A stretch of DNA of 19,991 nucleotides, taken from the NCBI GenBank assembly GCA_000697335.1, contig JNEM01008193.1, positions 1 through 19,991 on the forward strand, given 5' to 3'. A program made the position numbers and the translations under genes. The notes below the pieces were generated by a model that did no database searches, was not told the DNA's origin, and saw nothing but the letters and a program-made list of their open reading frames with translations. Positions 1-10,300 of this stretch are shown here, piece by piece (the stretch's first letter is position 1; every line of letters begins with the position of its first letter). Origin of the DNA: Conidiobolus incongruus B7586. Taxonomy: Eukaryota; Entomophthoromycota; Entomophthoromycetes; Entomophthorales; Conidiobolaceae.

Positions 1-434
1 ATAATATTATATATTAATATTCTTAATATAATTTAATAAAACCTATTATTTTACATAATAATTATATAATATATAAAGCTAAAGTTATAAAAAAATTGTA
101 ATTAAAAATAACTAGAAAAAAATATCATATCTAATATATTCCTTAGATTATAACTTATATGATTATAATTATTTTAGGTTATTAAAAAACTAGATTATAA
201 AAAAGAAAATTTTTATCAAAAAATTTAATTAGTTAGTAAAATATTAAATTTAGTTTTTATTATAAAGAATTATTTTTTGAGTATCAAAACTTTGTTAAAA
301 ATATAAAAAAATATTTTTAAAAATTTAGAAAATTATTCATTTTATATTATATTTTATTTTGATATATTTTATATTAAAATTGTATTTTTTCAATTTTAAA
401 AATTTTTTATTATTTAAACTATAAAGCAATATTA
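1..434 (+). mobile_element. mariner copy A, 3' part, cut by window edge
   Basis: This segment aligns along its length with the 3' part of mariner copy B (about 1910-2325), as a direct repeat roughly 1.9 kb away. Shared landmarks include the 17-mer AAAAAATTTAATTAGTT (218-234 here, 2104-2120 in B) and a similar terminal inverted repeat ending near 434. It covers the C-terminal third of the transposase and the 3' end. The reading frame is heavily decayed and more AT-rich than in B, so it is a non-coding relic. The 5' part lies outside the window. Confidence 0.8.
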
Positions 435-1000
435 TATAAAGTTAACAATCAAAATAAGAAATATAATTCTAAGTTTTGTTTATTATTAAACAAATTAAAA
501 TTATCATTAATAATATAAAATAATTAAAAGTTAATGATATCAAAAAAGTTTTAAATATTATCAATACTAGAAATTACTTTATATATTAATTTAAAATATA
601 TATTTAAAATTTATAGTTTAGTCAAAATAAACTAATATCTGTTTCAATATATATATATAATAAAATTCCATTATTTACAATCCTAAAGACTTAAATATGG
701 TAGAAATTGATATAAAAATTTGATTCAATAAAAGTTATTATTTAATCAAAAAATATGAATTTTTTTATTATAAACTATAACAATATATAAACCAAAGGAA
801 ATAATCCTTTTTATTTTAATAACTTCTTTATTTCAATATAATAAGGATTTTCAATAAATTAAATCACTTTGCATTTTTATAATATGGTATATATAAATAA
901 AAATATATATAACATTAATACATAAATATTCAAAAATATTTATTATTATATATATCTAAAAAAAAATTAAAATTAAATAAAATAATAATTAATAAGTTAT
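435..1000. other. AT-rich spacer, nothing recognised
   Basis: About 0.57 kb of extremely AT-rich sequence lies between mariner copies A and B. It has short AT microsatellite runs. I see no ORF, RNA gene or repeat shared with the rest of the window. Confidence 0.6.
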
Positions 1001-1045
1001 TAATATTACTATAAAATTGAAAAAATGGGAAATTTTTTAATTTCT
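1001..1045 (+). repeat. 5' terminal inverted repeat of mariner copy B
   Basis: The outer block begins AATATTACTATAAAATTGAA. Related ends are seen in inverted orientation at the 3' end of B (2283-2325), at the 5' end of copy E (about 3990-4036, - strand; roughly 35 of 43 aligned bases identical by eye) and at the 5' end of copy D (about 7030-7075, - strand). Confidence 0.7.
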
Positions 1046-1249
1046 GATTTTTCAAACATATTATTAGTTTCAAATAAAAAATATATATATAAAACAAATA
1101 GGAAAATGAATAGTTTTAAATTATATATATATATATAATAACTTTCTTAATTAAAAAAATAATTTTTTAATATTAGTTGTTTGATTTAATCATCCTTAAA
1201 CCAAATAATAACTATCAAAAGTTTTTTATTTTAGTATCAATAAAACTTA

Positions 1250-2230
1250 ACAATAAACCCTCTAAAATCATTCAACATTTACAAGCAGCTTTTCATAATG
1301 AAATATTATCTATATATACAATTTATTGCTAGGTAAATTATTTTAAGGCTAAGAAAGAAACTACCCAAAACATGCTAAAATTTAGAAGACTAATTTCAAC
1401 TATCACTTTTTTAATTATTAATAAAATAAAAAAGAATATTGAAAAGCATCTTTTTATTTCAGCTAGAGAATTATCAAGTCACTTTAATATTAGTCACATA
1501 AGTATTTTTTATATATTAAAGTTTAAATTAAAATTAATTAATAAAAATATAAAATAGATACCTTATAATTTAACTAAAACTAAAAAAAAACTAGAGTAGC
1601 TATTGCTAAACAAAACTTACTAAGGTATAACTAGAGACCAAGGCTTTTACAGTGAATTATTACAATTGATGAATCTTTAATTCTTTTGTATAATCCTTTA
1701 CCAAAACATAAATTAAAGTGTTAAATTAAGCTAAATCAACCCCCTCTATAAATTCCTTTAAATAAGCACTTTGTTGATAAGCAAATATTAATTATAATAA
1801 TGGATTATAATGTTATATGCAATTTTTATTTAGTTTGTTAAAAGAAAATTAATTAATAATAAACTTTATATTTCTTTTTTAAATAAAACTATTTCTAATT
1901 GGTATTCTCAAAATAATTTGAGAAGACTTATTATTTTGCATAATAATTATAAAATATATAAATCTAAAGTTGTAAAAAACTTTTTGATTAAAAATAACTG
2001 GAAAGAACTACCATATCTAATATATTCTTTAGATTTTAACCCATATGATTATAACTGTTTTAGGTAATTAAAAAACCAGCTTGCAGGAAAGAAAATTTTT
2101 GCAAAAAAATTTAATTAGTTTGTGAAATATCAAATATCAGTGCTTAATAAAAAGAACTGTTTTTTAGGTATTAGATCTTTGCCAAAAGTATAGCAAAAAG
2201 TTATTAGAAATAAAAAAAATTTTTATTTTT
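1250..2230 (+). pseudogene. mariner transposase, decayed (copy B)
   Basis: Remnants of a mariner transposase read in order along the + strand. At 1372-1557 an open stretch of 61 codons includes SARELSSHFNISHISIFYIL, matching the mariner helix-turn-helix. At 1662-1676 ITIDES corresponds to the first catalytic Asp (IVTGDE in the family). At 1936-1950 LHNNY stands for the family's LHDN, so the second Asp is now Asn. At 2020-2060 PYLIYSLDFNPYDYNCFR matches the family's PPYSPDLAPSDYHLF, with the third Asp at 2047-2049. Exactly 34 residues separate the second and third positions, the mariner DD34D signature. After it, LKNQLAGKKIF matches the usual LAGKRF-type tail. Stops and the Asp-to-Asn change make it inactive. 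One stop is TAG where copy E still has TGG (Trp of the family's WVPH motif). Confidence 0.85.
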
Positions 2231-2282
2231 ATATTATATATTTATTTTTTCTTTTTATATATTAAAATATTTATTTTTTTCA

Positions 2283-2325
2283 ATTACAAAAAATTCCTAT
2301 TATTTGAATTATAAAGTAATATAAT
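2283..2325 (+). repeat. 3' terminal inverted repeat of mariner copy B
   Basis: Read in reverse complement this stretch gives ATATTACTTTATAATTCAAA, matching the left end of the same element with a few differences. The same end is found in copy A (about 390-434) and, inverted, in copy D (about 5597-5640). It directly abuts the truncated 3' end of copy E. Confidence 0.7.
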
Positions 2326-2690
2326 AATTAAATAATAACACAATTTTGAAATTAAAATAAAAAAATAAAATAATAAATAATATATAATAATAAATAAATA
2401 ATATAAAATTATCAGCCTTTTTGATTATTAATAACTTGTTTCTAAACTTTTAATAAGTTTCTAATAGCTAAAAAATAGTTTTTTTATTAGAAACTGAAAT
2501 TTGATATTTTATAAACTAATTTAATTTATTGGTAGGAATTTTTTTTATAAGCTGTTTTTTTAATTATCTAAAATAATCATAATCACAAGGGTTATAATAA
2601 GGTGAATATACTAGATATAGTAACTTTTTTTATTTTTTTTATAAAAAATCTTTTATAGTGTTAATTCTATATATTTTAAAATTATTATGC

Positions 2691-2695
2691 AAAAT
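2691..2695. repeat. target-site duplication, left (AAAAT)
   Basis: This is the 5-bp AAAAT immediately left of the solo LTR, identical to 3095-3099. A 5-bp duplication is typical of LTR retrotransposon integrases. Confidence 0.7.
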
Positions 2696-3094
2696 TGTAA
2701 GTGTAGTGGTAGTTAAACTAATATAGTGCAGAGGAAGACTTAATATAAAAGTAGTGTGGCGCAGAATGTGGTAATATAATGTGGCTGTAGCGTGCAAGTG
2801 TAAACAAAGTTTAATTAAGCTTCAAACTAGGATGAGTCACCGATATATTAAGATTTATATTAGGTAGTGCCAATATCCTACAATATCAACAGAATATAGT
2901 CTCAATCTTAGAAATAGTGTAAAAGTAAAAATAGTAAGAATTGAGAGGAAAAAAGAGGAACCTAATTTATTAGATAATTTAATACTATTTATACAATTAA
3001 TTTAACTATATAAGTATAAATTAATCATATAATTTATAGTTAATTGGATTATATGAAAGTGTATATAAGAATTTAGAGAACTAGTCTCTTAACA
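2696..3094 (-). mobile_element. solo LTR of a retrotransposon (fossil), inserted in mariner copy E
   Basis: This 399-bp insert is defined by comparing the interrupted mariner copy E with intact copy B. It begins TG and ends CA on either strand (TGTTAAGAG...CTTACA on the - strand) and is flanked by the identical 5-bp duplication AAAAT (2691-2695 and 3095-3099). In the - orientation it has a TATAAATAG box (2985-2993) followed by an AATAAA signal (2966-2971), the order expected for U3-R-U5. No internal region is present, so it is a solo LTR, probably left by recombination between two LTRs. Copia and Gypsy cannot be told apart from the LTR alone. It is younger than the mariner copy it splits. Confidence 0.78.
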
Positions 3095-3099
3095 AAAAT
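3095..3099. repeat. target-site duplication, right (AAAAT)
   Basis: This is the 5-bp AAAAT immediately right of the solo LTR, identical to 2691-2695. Removing the LTR and one AAAAT restores the mariner alignment with copy B. Confidence 0.7.
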
Positions 3100-4036
3100 A
3101 ATAGATATTTTTAATTTATATTAAGAATATCATTTAGAAATTATTTTATTTAAAAAGATAATATATAGTTTATTATTAATTAATTTTCCTTGAGATATTA
3201 AATAAAAAAACAATATATCATTATAATTTATTATAAATATTAATATTAATTTATATTTAAAATATTTATTGATCAGAATTTATAAAGGAGATTAATTTAG
3301 TTTAACTTAATATTTTCTATTATTTTTAAATAAAGGATTATATAAAAAAATCTAAAATTTATTAATTATAAGTATTTATTATAATAACCTTATTTTAAAA
3401 TATATTTTAATAAGTTTAAGTTAGCTATAGCTATTTTAGTTTTTTTTCAAGCTTTTGTTCAATTATAAAATATCCATTTTATATTTTTATTAACTTAATT
3501 AAGTTTAAAACTAAGTATATATAATAAGCTTATATGATTAATATAAAATTATTCTGATAGTTCTCTAATAGATATCAAAAAACATTTTTTAATATATTTT
3601 TTTATTTTATTTATATGTAAAAGAATAATAATACAAATTAGTTTTTTAGATTTTAACAAATTTTAAATAATATCCTTTTTAATATTAAAATCAAAAATCT
3701 ACTAATATATAGTAGTTTTAGATAAAATATCATCTTTTTAAGCTATTTGCAAGTTTTAGATGATTTTAGAGAATTTATTATTAAGTGTTAAAGATACAAA
3801 AATAAAAGCCTTTTGATAGTCACTATTTAGTTTAAAAATGATTATATTTAAATATATATTTTAAAATTAAAATACTCTAATAAAAAAATTAATTAAAATT
3901 GAATATATATATATATAATTTGAAAATATTTATTTTCCTATATATTTTATATATTAAAGATCTTTCAACATATATAAATTGTTTGAAATATCAAAAATTG
4001 AAAAATTTGCTATTTTTTAATTTCTATACTAATAAT

Positions 4037-4498
4037 TAATAATTATAATCTATTAAATTGATTTTAAAATTGATTAATTAAATATAATGAAATTTATTAT
4101 TATAGCAATTAATAATAATGAAATTACTAGTTATTTTAATTAAATATTATTTATAAGAATTATTTATTCATTATTATATAATCTGACTAATTATAATATA
4201 AATAAAAATTTTAATTAATTTTTTAATATTTGATTAATAAAATAAAAAAATCAATTATTTTAATTATAATATATATTTCCAAATACTAATTATAAAACAG
4301 ACCCTATAAATAATTTAATATTTGTTAAAATAATAATATTAACAATATTTTTATTTTTAATTAACAATAATTTAAATTATATTTTTAATCAGAATATATT
4401 TATAATGTAATAATATTTTTAGATTTTATCAATTAATAAAAATTTTTAATTTTATATTTAAAAGTTTAAAATTAATATATTAAATAATATTAGTATAT
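4037..4498. other. AT-rich spacer, nothing recognised
   Basis: About 0.46 kb of very AT-rich sequence lies between mariner copy E and the LTR-like island. I see no ORF, RNA gene or repeat that I can support. Confidence 0.55.
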
Positions 4499-4954
4499 TG
4501 CTTTCACTGATGATTAGTTTACTGATCTGAAGTGGAAATAATTTTAATACTAGATTCTCAGTATGACCTGATCCCATTACTATGAATTTTTTATATTAAA
4601 TTTAATTTCATATTAACACGTCTTGGGAAAGCCGTGTCTGGAATATTATAAGCAAAAGAGAGAGATCTAGGGAATTCCAGGTAAAGGTTAGGGAGATAGG
4701 GGGTTTATTGGTTTAAGCCAAATAGCTGGGAGGACCCAGATTGAACTCCTTCTGTGTAAAATAGTTCTGTTTCTGGGTTCTATATATAGTGTATAGAATA
4801 GTAGGTTTCTGGGGTTTTCTGGAGGGTTGTATCATTAGCTGATTAAAGGATAGGGTTGAAATGGTTGGTCACGTGAGGGGGGAGTGACCCTTATATTCTG
4901 TTGAAGTAAGCATATTACGTGGGAGGAGAGTCACCTGACTTGTGACAATATAAT
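4499..4954 (-). mobile_element. LTR-like island, probable solo LTR (fossil), ends uncertain
   Basis: This 0.45-kb block is clearly GC-richer than its surroundings and carries no long ORF. On the - strand it starts TGTCACAAGTCAGG, has a TATATATAG box (about 4781-4788), an AATAAA signal about 75 bases further on (4704-4709) and could end in ..AAAGCA at 4499. This is the layout of an LTR. The start region holds two related motifs (4870-4889 and 4917-4935), each an ACGTG core, a G-rich tract and GAGT-ACC, plus small palindromes (GGTCAC/GTGACC and AGTCA/TGACT). The flanks (TATAT left, ATATA right) do not form a clean duplication. A TGGGATCAGG stretch near 4570-4580 resembles a primer-binding site, which would mean the LTR ends earlier. 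It is a different family from the LTR at 2696-3094. Confidence 0.45.
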
Positions 4955-5596
4955 CGTCTTCAATTATTTTTAATTTTATATATTTGGTTATCATTTTTAA
5001 GTACCTTTTTATATGTAAATATTGACTAAAAATATATATTTGATAGCCATACTATATTTGTTATTTTCTTATAATCTATTTCAAATGTCTTTTAATTTAT
5101 ATTTTTAAATTTTTAAAGAGAATTTTATAGACAATAATATAGATATTTTATCAATAATTTTACCTGGAACTAAAAATCAATAATAATATAATAAATTAAG
5201 TATTAATGTAAGTTAATATAGTACAATTAATCTTTTATATCTATTTTGAACTTTGATTTGAATATATTTTATAATTAATATTATCAAATTCTAAAGTATA
5301 GAAATAAAAATAATAACTGTAGCAAACATTAATTAATATAATAACCATAGAGTTAATAAAAACTATTCTCTTATTTCTAACCAAAGGTTTTAGAAATTAA
5401 TATAAATTAACGGAATCAATATCTTATTCTGAATTAAATATTTATATTAATCATAATTTTAAATTTTGATTACTATATTTAATTTAGAATGAAATTTAAT
5501 TTTAGTTTTTTATTGCAAATATATTGATGCATATAAAATGAAATTTTTAGGAATTATTCTTTGAAATTAGATTAATAAAAATCATTATATAATATG
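4955..5596. other. AT-rich spacer, nothing recognised
   Basis: About 0.64 kb of AT-rich sequence lies between the LTR-like island and mariner copy D. I find no coding stretch, RNA gene or shared repeat. Confidence 0.55.
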
Positions 5597-7075
5597 CTAT
5601 TACTCTAGATTTGAAATAATGAGACTTTTTTGAGATTAAAAATAAATCAGCATCAATATAAATTTAAAACTTTTTTTGACTATTATTAGCACTTTGCAGA
5701 ATTTTTGGTAAATTTCTAACACATAAAAAGGTTCGTTTAAATAAAGATTTGATCTTTTATAAACTAATTAATTTTTTAAATAAATTTTGTTCCATATGAG
5801 ATTATTATTTATAATCTCAAAGAAAATTTAATTCCATAAGTAATAGTTTGATAAATATATTAAATTAATAGCTTTTTCGATTTATTTTTAATTCAATTAT
5901 TTTATATAAGTATAGTTTTATATTATAGAGTAATATCTGTATCCTTATATTATATTGAAAATATCAATAAAACTTAACTTATTTAAAAAATTAAAACTTA
6001 TTAATCATTTCTTTTTAGTAATTAAATAAAGAAAATAAAAGTTATTATAAATTATTGATATAATTTTTTTTGCTTATAAATATTTATTGATTGGAATTTC
6101 TAAAAAATTAATTTAATCTATATTAGCATTTTATTTCATGTTTAGATAAAGAAGTATATAAAAGGATCAAAGACCTATCAAATATAATAATTTTCTATAA
6201 ATGTTTTAATTTTTAGTTATATCTTAAAAAGCTTTAGTTAATTATATATATTTATTTTTTTTCAAGCTTTGGTTAAATTATAAGGTATTTATTTTATATT
6301 TTAATTAAATTATCAGAATTAAACATAAATATATATAATATATTTATATAACTAATAATAAAATATTTTTATAAGTAATATTACCAATTATATACATTAT
6401 TATTATCCAATCAAGTAATTTCAACTTGTTCTGCAATTAATAAGTTATTTATCATTACTTAATTATATTTTTTATTGATATAGTTTAAAGAAAAAAAGGG
6501 TACCTTTTGTTTTTAAGTCATAGATTATTATAATTGAATTGAATATAAAATAAATTTAGATTGATATTTATCTTAATATTTTATTTACAAGCTATGATCT
6601 CACAAAAAATCCAGTAATTTTAATAGCCTTTTAGCTAAAACAAAAAGATGTTTTTCATTATATCTTTTTATTTTATCAATAATTAAAAAATTAATATTTG
6701 AAATTAATCTTATAGTTTAAAATTAATTATGAATAATTTATTATTTAGAATTTATATAATTTACCTAATAATAAATATTTGAATCAAATAAACTGTCTTG
6801 AAAAATTATTTATTAATCTTAAATTATTTTAGAAGGAATATGGTAAAGCTCTATAAGTATCAAAGTAAAAAACTATATATTTATTATTTAAAGAAAATAT
6901 AAATCAAAAAATAAATTTGCAAAGCAAATTATTAAATAAAAAAATATTATTATGTATATATATATATATATTTTAAATCTATATATTTTGGCATTTATTT
7001 TGCATTTTTTTTGTAACAAATTAAGTATTTAAAAAATCATAAATTAAAAAATTTCTTATTTTAATTCTAGTGTAA
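5597..7075 (-). mobile_element. mariner copy D, decayed
   Basis: This third long mariner copy is on the - strand. Its 3' terminal repeat is at about 5597-5640 (reverse complement carries CTCATTATTTCAAAT, matching CCTATTATTTGAATT in B). Its 5' terminal repeat is at about 7030-7075, sharing AAATTTTTTAATTT with B. The body is collinear with copy E: TTTTTTTTCAAGCTTT occurs at about 6255-6270 and again at 3440-3455, and TTTTATAAACTAATT at about 5755-5769 matches 2507-2521. It is the most eroded of the long copies; the catalytic motifs are barely readable and the LHDN to YSPD segment is hard to align. At about 1.48 kb it is slightly longer than B. Its 5' end lies only about 270 bases from the next gene's start codon. 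Confidence 0.72.
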
Positions 7076-7345
7076 AAATAGATTAAATCAATCTCATATA
7101 ATAAATTTTGTCAAGGTTTAAAACAATAAGTAATCCCATAATTAAAATTTCTTTCTATTTGTCATAAATAACTCCAATTCAAAACGTCATTTTTTAGAAA
7201 TTAATTAAATTTAAATACAATTATTGAGTTCAATATCAATTAAATTAATCAAATATTTTTCAATAAGAAATCGATTATTATATCAATAGTCAACTATATA
7301 CTACTCCTATTATTACACATTTCTAATTATTTTTAACCTTATGAA
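7076..7345 (+). promoter_or_regulatory. upstream region of the focadhesin-like gene
   Basis: This short AT-rich interval between mariner copy D and the focadhesin-like start codon must hold the leader and at least the core promoter. No single TATA element can be picked out of such AT-rich DNA. The visible control feature is the two-codon upstream ORF at its 3' edge (7341-7349). Confidence 0.35.
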
Positions 7346-7349
7346 ATGA
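7341..7349 (+). promoter_or_regulatory. two-codon upstream ORF overlapping the main start codon
   Basis: The sequence ATGAAATGACC holds ATG AAA TGA (7341-7349), whose stop overlaps the main ATG at 7346-7348 in another frame (ATGA junction). If transcription starts upstream of 7341, scanning ribosomes meet this minimal ORF first and terminate exactly on the main start. That would favour leaky scanning or termination-reinitiation and could lower expression. The mapping of the transcript start is unknown. Confidence 0.4.
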
Positions 7350-10300
7350 CCTCTAAATCGCCCACTTATCTGGCTGATGATTACAAAAGAAGGTTAGAAA
7401 GTCATCACATTAATGTCAAATTAGAAGGTTTACAAATCCTTTACAAAAAATTACAGAAGTACTCGGCTGTGGACACGAGTACTACCAAGGCTATGGACAG
7501 CAATCAACACGAACTACAGTCCCAACTCTTGCAAATTATGACTGGATCCAAATACGGTAATTTGATGGCAAATTACGGGTTGGAAGTGGCTTACAATTTA
7601 GTCAGGGAAGGTAAATGGAATTGGTTTGATATGACTAATCGTATCCTTCAAACTACAAATACTAAAGATTCGATTTCCTTGGAATTTGGTATCAATTATT
7701 TATTCAAATTGCTAAGTCTTCTAATCCCACAAAACCCTAATCAGAAGTTCAAACTCCCGCCTAATTTTAGTCATCCTTTGATACAAATATTAAAATCTGA
7801 ATCAGAATTTAGTTCTCAATTAATTTTAAAACAATATTGCCAATTTTTAAAAGATGACAATCTCATTCCAAAAATTTTGATTATGGAACCATTTTTAAAT
7901 TGGGTATTAACTAAAGACCATAAAGGTGAGTTCAGCTCAATTCTTTATTTCCAACATTTAATCAAATCTATTGACCAAAATAATATGATGGAGAATGAAG
8001 AAGGATATTCAGAGCTGGTAGTAATTACCAGTTTGAATTGGATTCAACTGTTAAATACTTCCAATTGTTGTAAAGGTGTGAATTTGTTGGAGTATTTGAT
8101 AAATTGGTTAATATCAAAACTCCAAGGTCAATCCAAAGCTAAATTATTTAATTCAGCATTTCAAAATCAGTTAAATCAACTCATTCAACTTCATTTGATG
8201 AATTTCTTATGTAAAAACCATTTCGACAACCGTCCGATATACAGTGAATTATCTCTATTATTAAAATGGATTCAATTGGTAGATGTCAAATTCCCCAATG
8301 AACTATATTTAGCATGTTCTCACTTGCTGTTGACATCTCATTCCATTCAAGATCGTAACCTTATCCTAGATGTTTTGGAATTTGGCACTTGGCTCGATCA
8401 TGTATCCTCAGCTACTTTACCTACTATGATATTGCCTTTGTTATCAATAGTCGATCAAAGTATATTAAAATCCTTGCAAGGTCGTATTAAATCTCTATTG
8501 CGCAGAGTGATAACTAAAATCGATACTCAAATCGCTAACTCTGAAACTCCACCATCATTAGACTTGACTGCCATTCTTCTCAACCACTCCAAATTAGATC
8601 ATCACCACCAATTTCTAATTGGAGGTCCACTCGCCCAAATCGTATGGAGTACCCAAACTCTTTCTAATGTATCATCGAATTTGGACCAATTAGAATTCAG
8701 CAACATCGACAACCATTTGAAGATTCTATTAATGAGTGCATTCACTATTCATCCCAACGACACTATCAAATCCAAAGCTCTCGAACGGTATTTGGAGTGC
8801 TTAGCATCCAATACCGAGTACTTGCTACCATCCATCGCTTTATTCATATATTTACTCAACTGTAATGCCACCCCCACTACTCTACCGTACCTCCTGTACC
8901 AAGCATTCCCAGCTCTCGTATCCACATCTGATCCCTTCGTCCTCACCAAACTCCTCAAACATACAGAAAGAGTGATCAACATGAAGGTAGGGTTCCAAAC
9001 CAATTCCGTCACCTCAGCCGTTGGTATCCGCATGATGTATGCACTGTATACTAACAACAACAAGATCTGGCCCACGTTGCGATTTATCATTACAAACTGG
9101 ATCAAGGCTAGGAAGTCTGCTGCGAATCGCTCCGATTTGAAGCCGAGTGCTCCCAACGAATTGGAGTTAGCAGCATTGACCACTTTGAGGGAACTCTGTG
9201 CATCGAAGGGTGGCGAGTACGGTCCCGATCTCTTTCCATTACTGTCATCCTTGGTCCAATTTGTACCACTGCACCCGCTATCTCTAAGTTACGTATTAGC
9301 CTGCATCAACTCCATAGTGGCAGCGGATGCTGTCGAAGTCTTAGCCGTTTACAAAGTGGTGATCGCACCTCTCATCGACCAATTGCTCCCAGACGAAACA
9401 CATCCTCTAATCCAAATGGAAATATGCAAATTCTACCGAGAAATCGTCCGTAAATCCGAAGATACCGAGAGTTACATTATCTTGATTGATGACTTGCTGC
9501 ACACTAAACTAAAACCACTGATCTTTCCACTTCAGGCCAATGTCGACTTCTTTGTGAGGAATGAGGCTCTAGGAGCACTCAACGGATTCGAATCCGCTAA
9601 AATCTTATCCGTGCTTCCTCCCACTCCCGCGGATTTAATACAGAGCATGCTGGAGACCGGATCGGGTCAAGCGAACTGGATCCCACTGTTGGGAAATTTA
9701 ATCACGGAGGAAATTGAGGCCATGAGCAGATCCCAATTTAAGGGCCAGAGTACGTTCGTAGACAGTGCATCCGGGTCGGCGGGCCAGGAGCGCAGCAAGA
9801 AAGTGAAGGAGTCGTTAGATGCGATTGCCGATACGTTCCGATCCACTGGATTGATTAATCATCCTCCCGGCATGAAGTCAGGGATCCACCTTGCGAACAT
9901 GTTATTGTTTTTCAAAACTGACAAGGACCAGATCATTGCAAACAGGGACAGATTGATTAAAGTGGCGATTTCCGAGATTACATTCGGCGATGATTTGTTG
10001 CTCAGACTCACGAATTTCGACTCCTGGGTCCAGTTTTTCCTCATTGCCACTACCGTTCCCGAAGCGTTGACTGACTGCAACAAAGTTGATGATTGCCCAC
10101 TTGATCTCAAATGGGTTCAATTAACAATTGCCAACTTGACAGGGATTATCACCACGAATTCGATACCGTCTCAAGTTGCTAACGCTTGTTCCGCACTTGG
10201 TGCCATTTGTATAGCTCTGAAATTGAGTGGTAGGGAAACATTGTCTGATGCTTTCGGCACTCAAGTCCTGAAAAGCTTACTAGCTAAATCGGAAAGTTTA

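Larger units (their letters stand above)
1001..2325 (+). mobile_element. mariner (DD34D) copy B, end to end
   Basis: This is an almost complete but decayed mariner element of about 1.32 kb, the usual size for the family. The ends form terminal inverted repeats: 1001-1045 read forward resembles 2283-2325 read in reverse complement, both starting with an AATATTACT-like block followed by a G-poor tract and a run of T. Between them lie transposase remnants in the expected order: helix-turn-helix region, first catalytic Asp region and the C-terminal catalytic block. Two other copies (E, D) repeat the whole structure on the opposite strand, which confirms the boundaries. Several in-frame stops mean no functional transposase. 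Tc1/mariner elements duplicate a TA target; the ends here are too AT-rich to tell a true TA duplication from background. Confidence 0.9.
2326..4036 (-). mobile_element. mariner copy E, interrupted by a solo LTR
   Basis: This second near-complete mariner lies on the - strand. Its 5' terminal repeat is near 4036. The stretch from there down to 3095 aligns with the first 940 bases of copy B, including the 20-mer AAATTAATTAATAATAAACT (1846-1865 in B, 3167-3186 here in reverse). The alignment stops at 3095, skips 2696-3094, and resumes at 2695 with GCATAATAAT, the sequence that follows in B. The 3' part runs to about 2326 and includes a degraded YSP..NP.DYDYF block (family YSPDLAPSDYHLF). Without the LTR insert it is about 1.31 kb. 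The outermost 3' bases of the terminal repeat appear missing where it meets copy B. It keeps a Trp codon (TGG) that is a stop in B, but is otherwise full of stops. Confidence 0.85.

Noticed and set aside
1372-1557. 61-codon ORF as an independent gene
   Set aside because: It is the helix-turn-helix part of the decayed mariner transposase in copy B; the equivalent stretch in copy E aligns with it and the frame continues in degraded form.
3150-6370. Separate direct repeat family at about 3150-3560 and 5990-6370
   Set aside because: The similarity is real but is explained by both segments being the same part of mariner copies E and D.
8749-9183. 144-codon ORF on the - strand
   Set aside because: It lies entirely antisense to the well-supported focadhesin-like gene, has no family resemblance and is explained as a shadow frame. 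The shorter frames at 9859-10120, 10889-11107 and 10981-11175 are rejected for the same reason.
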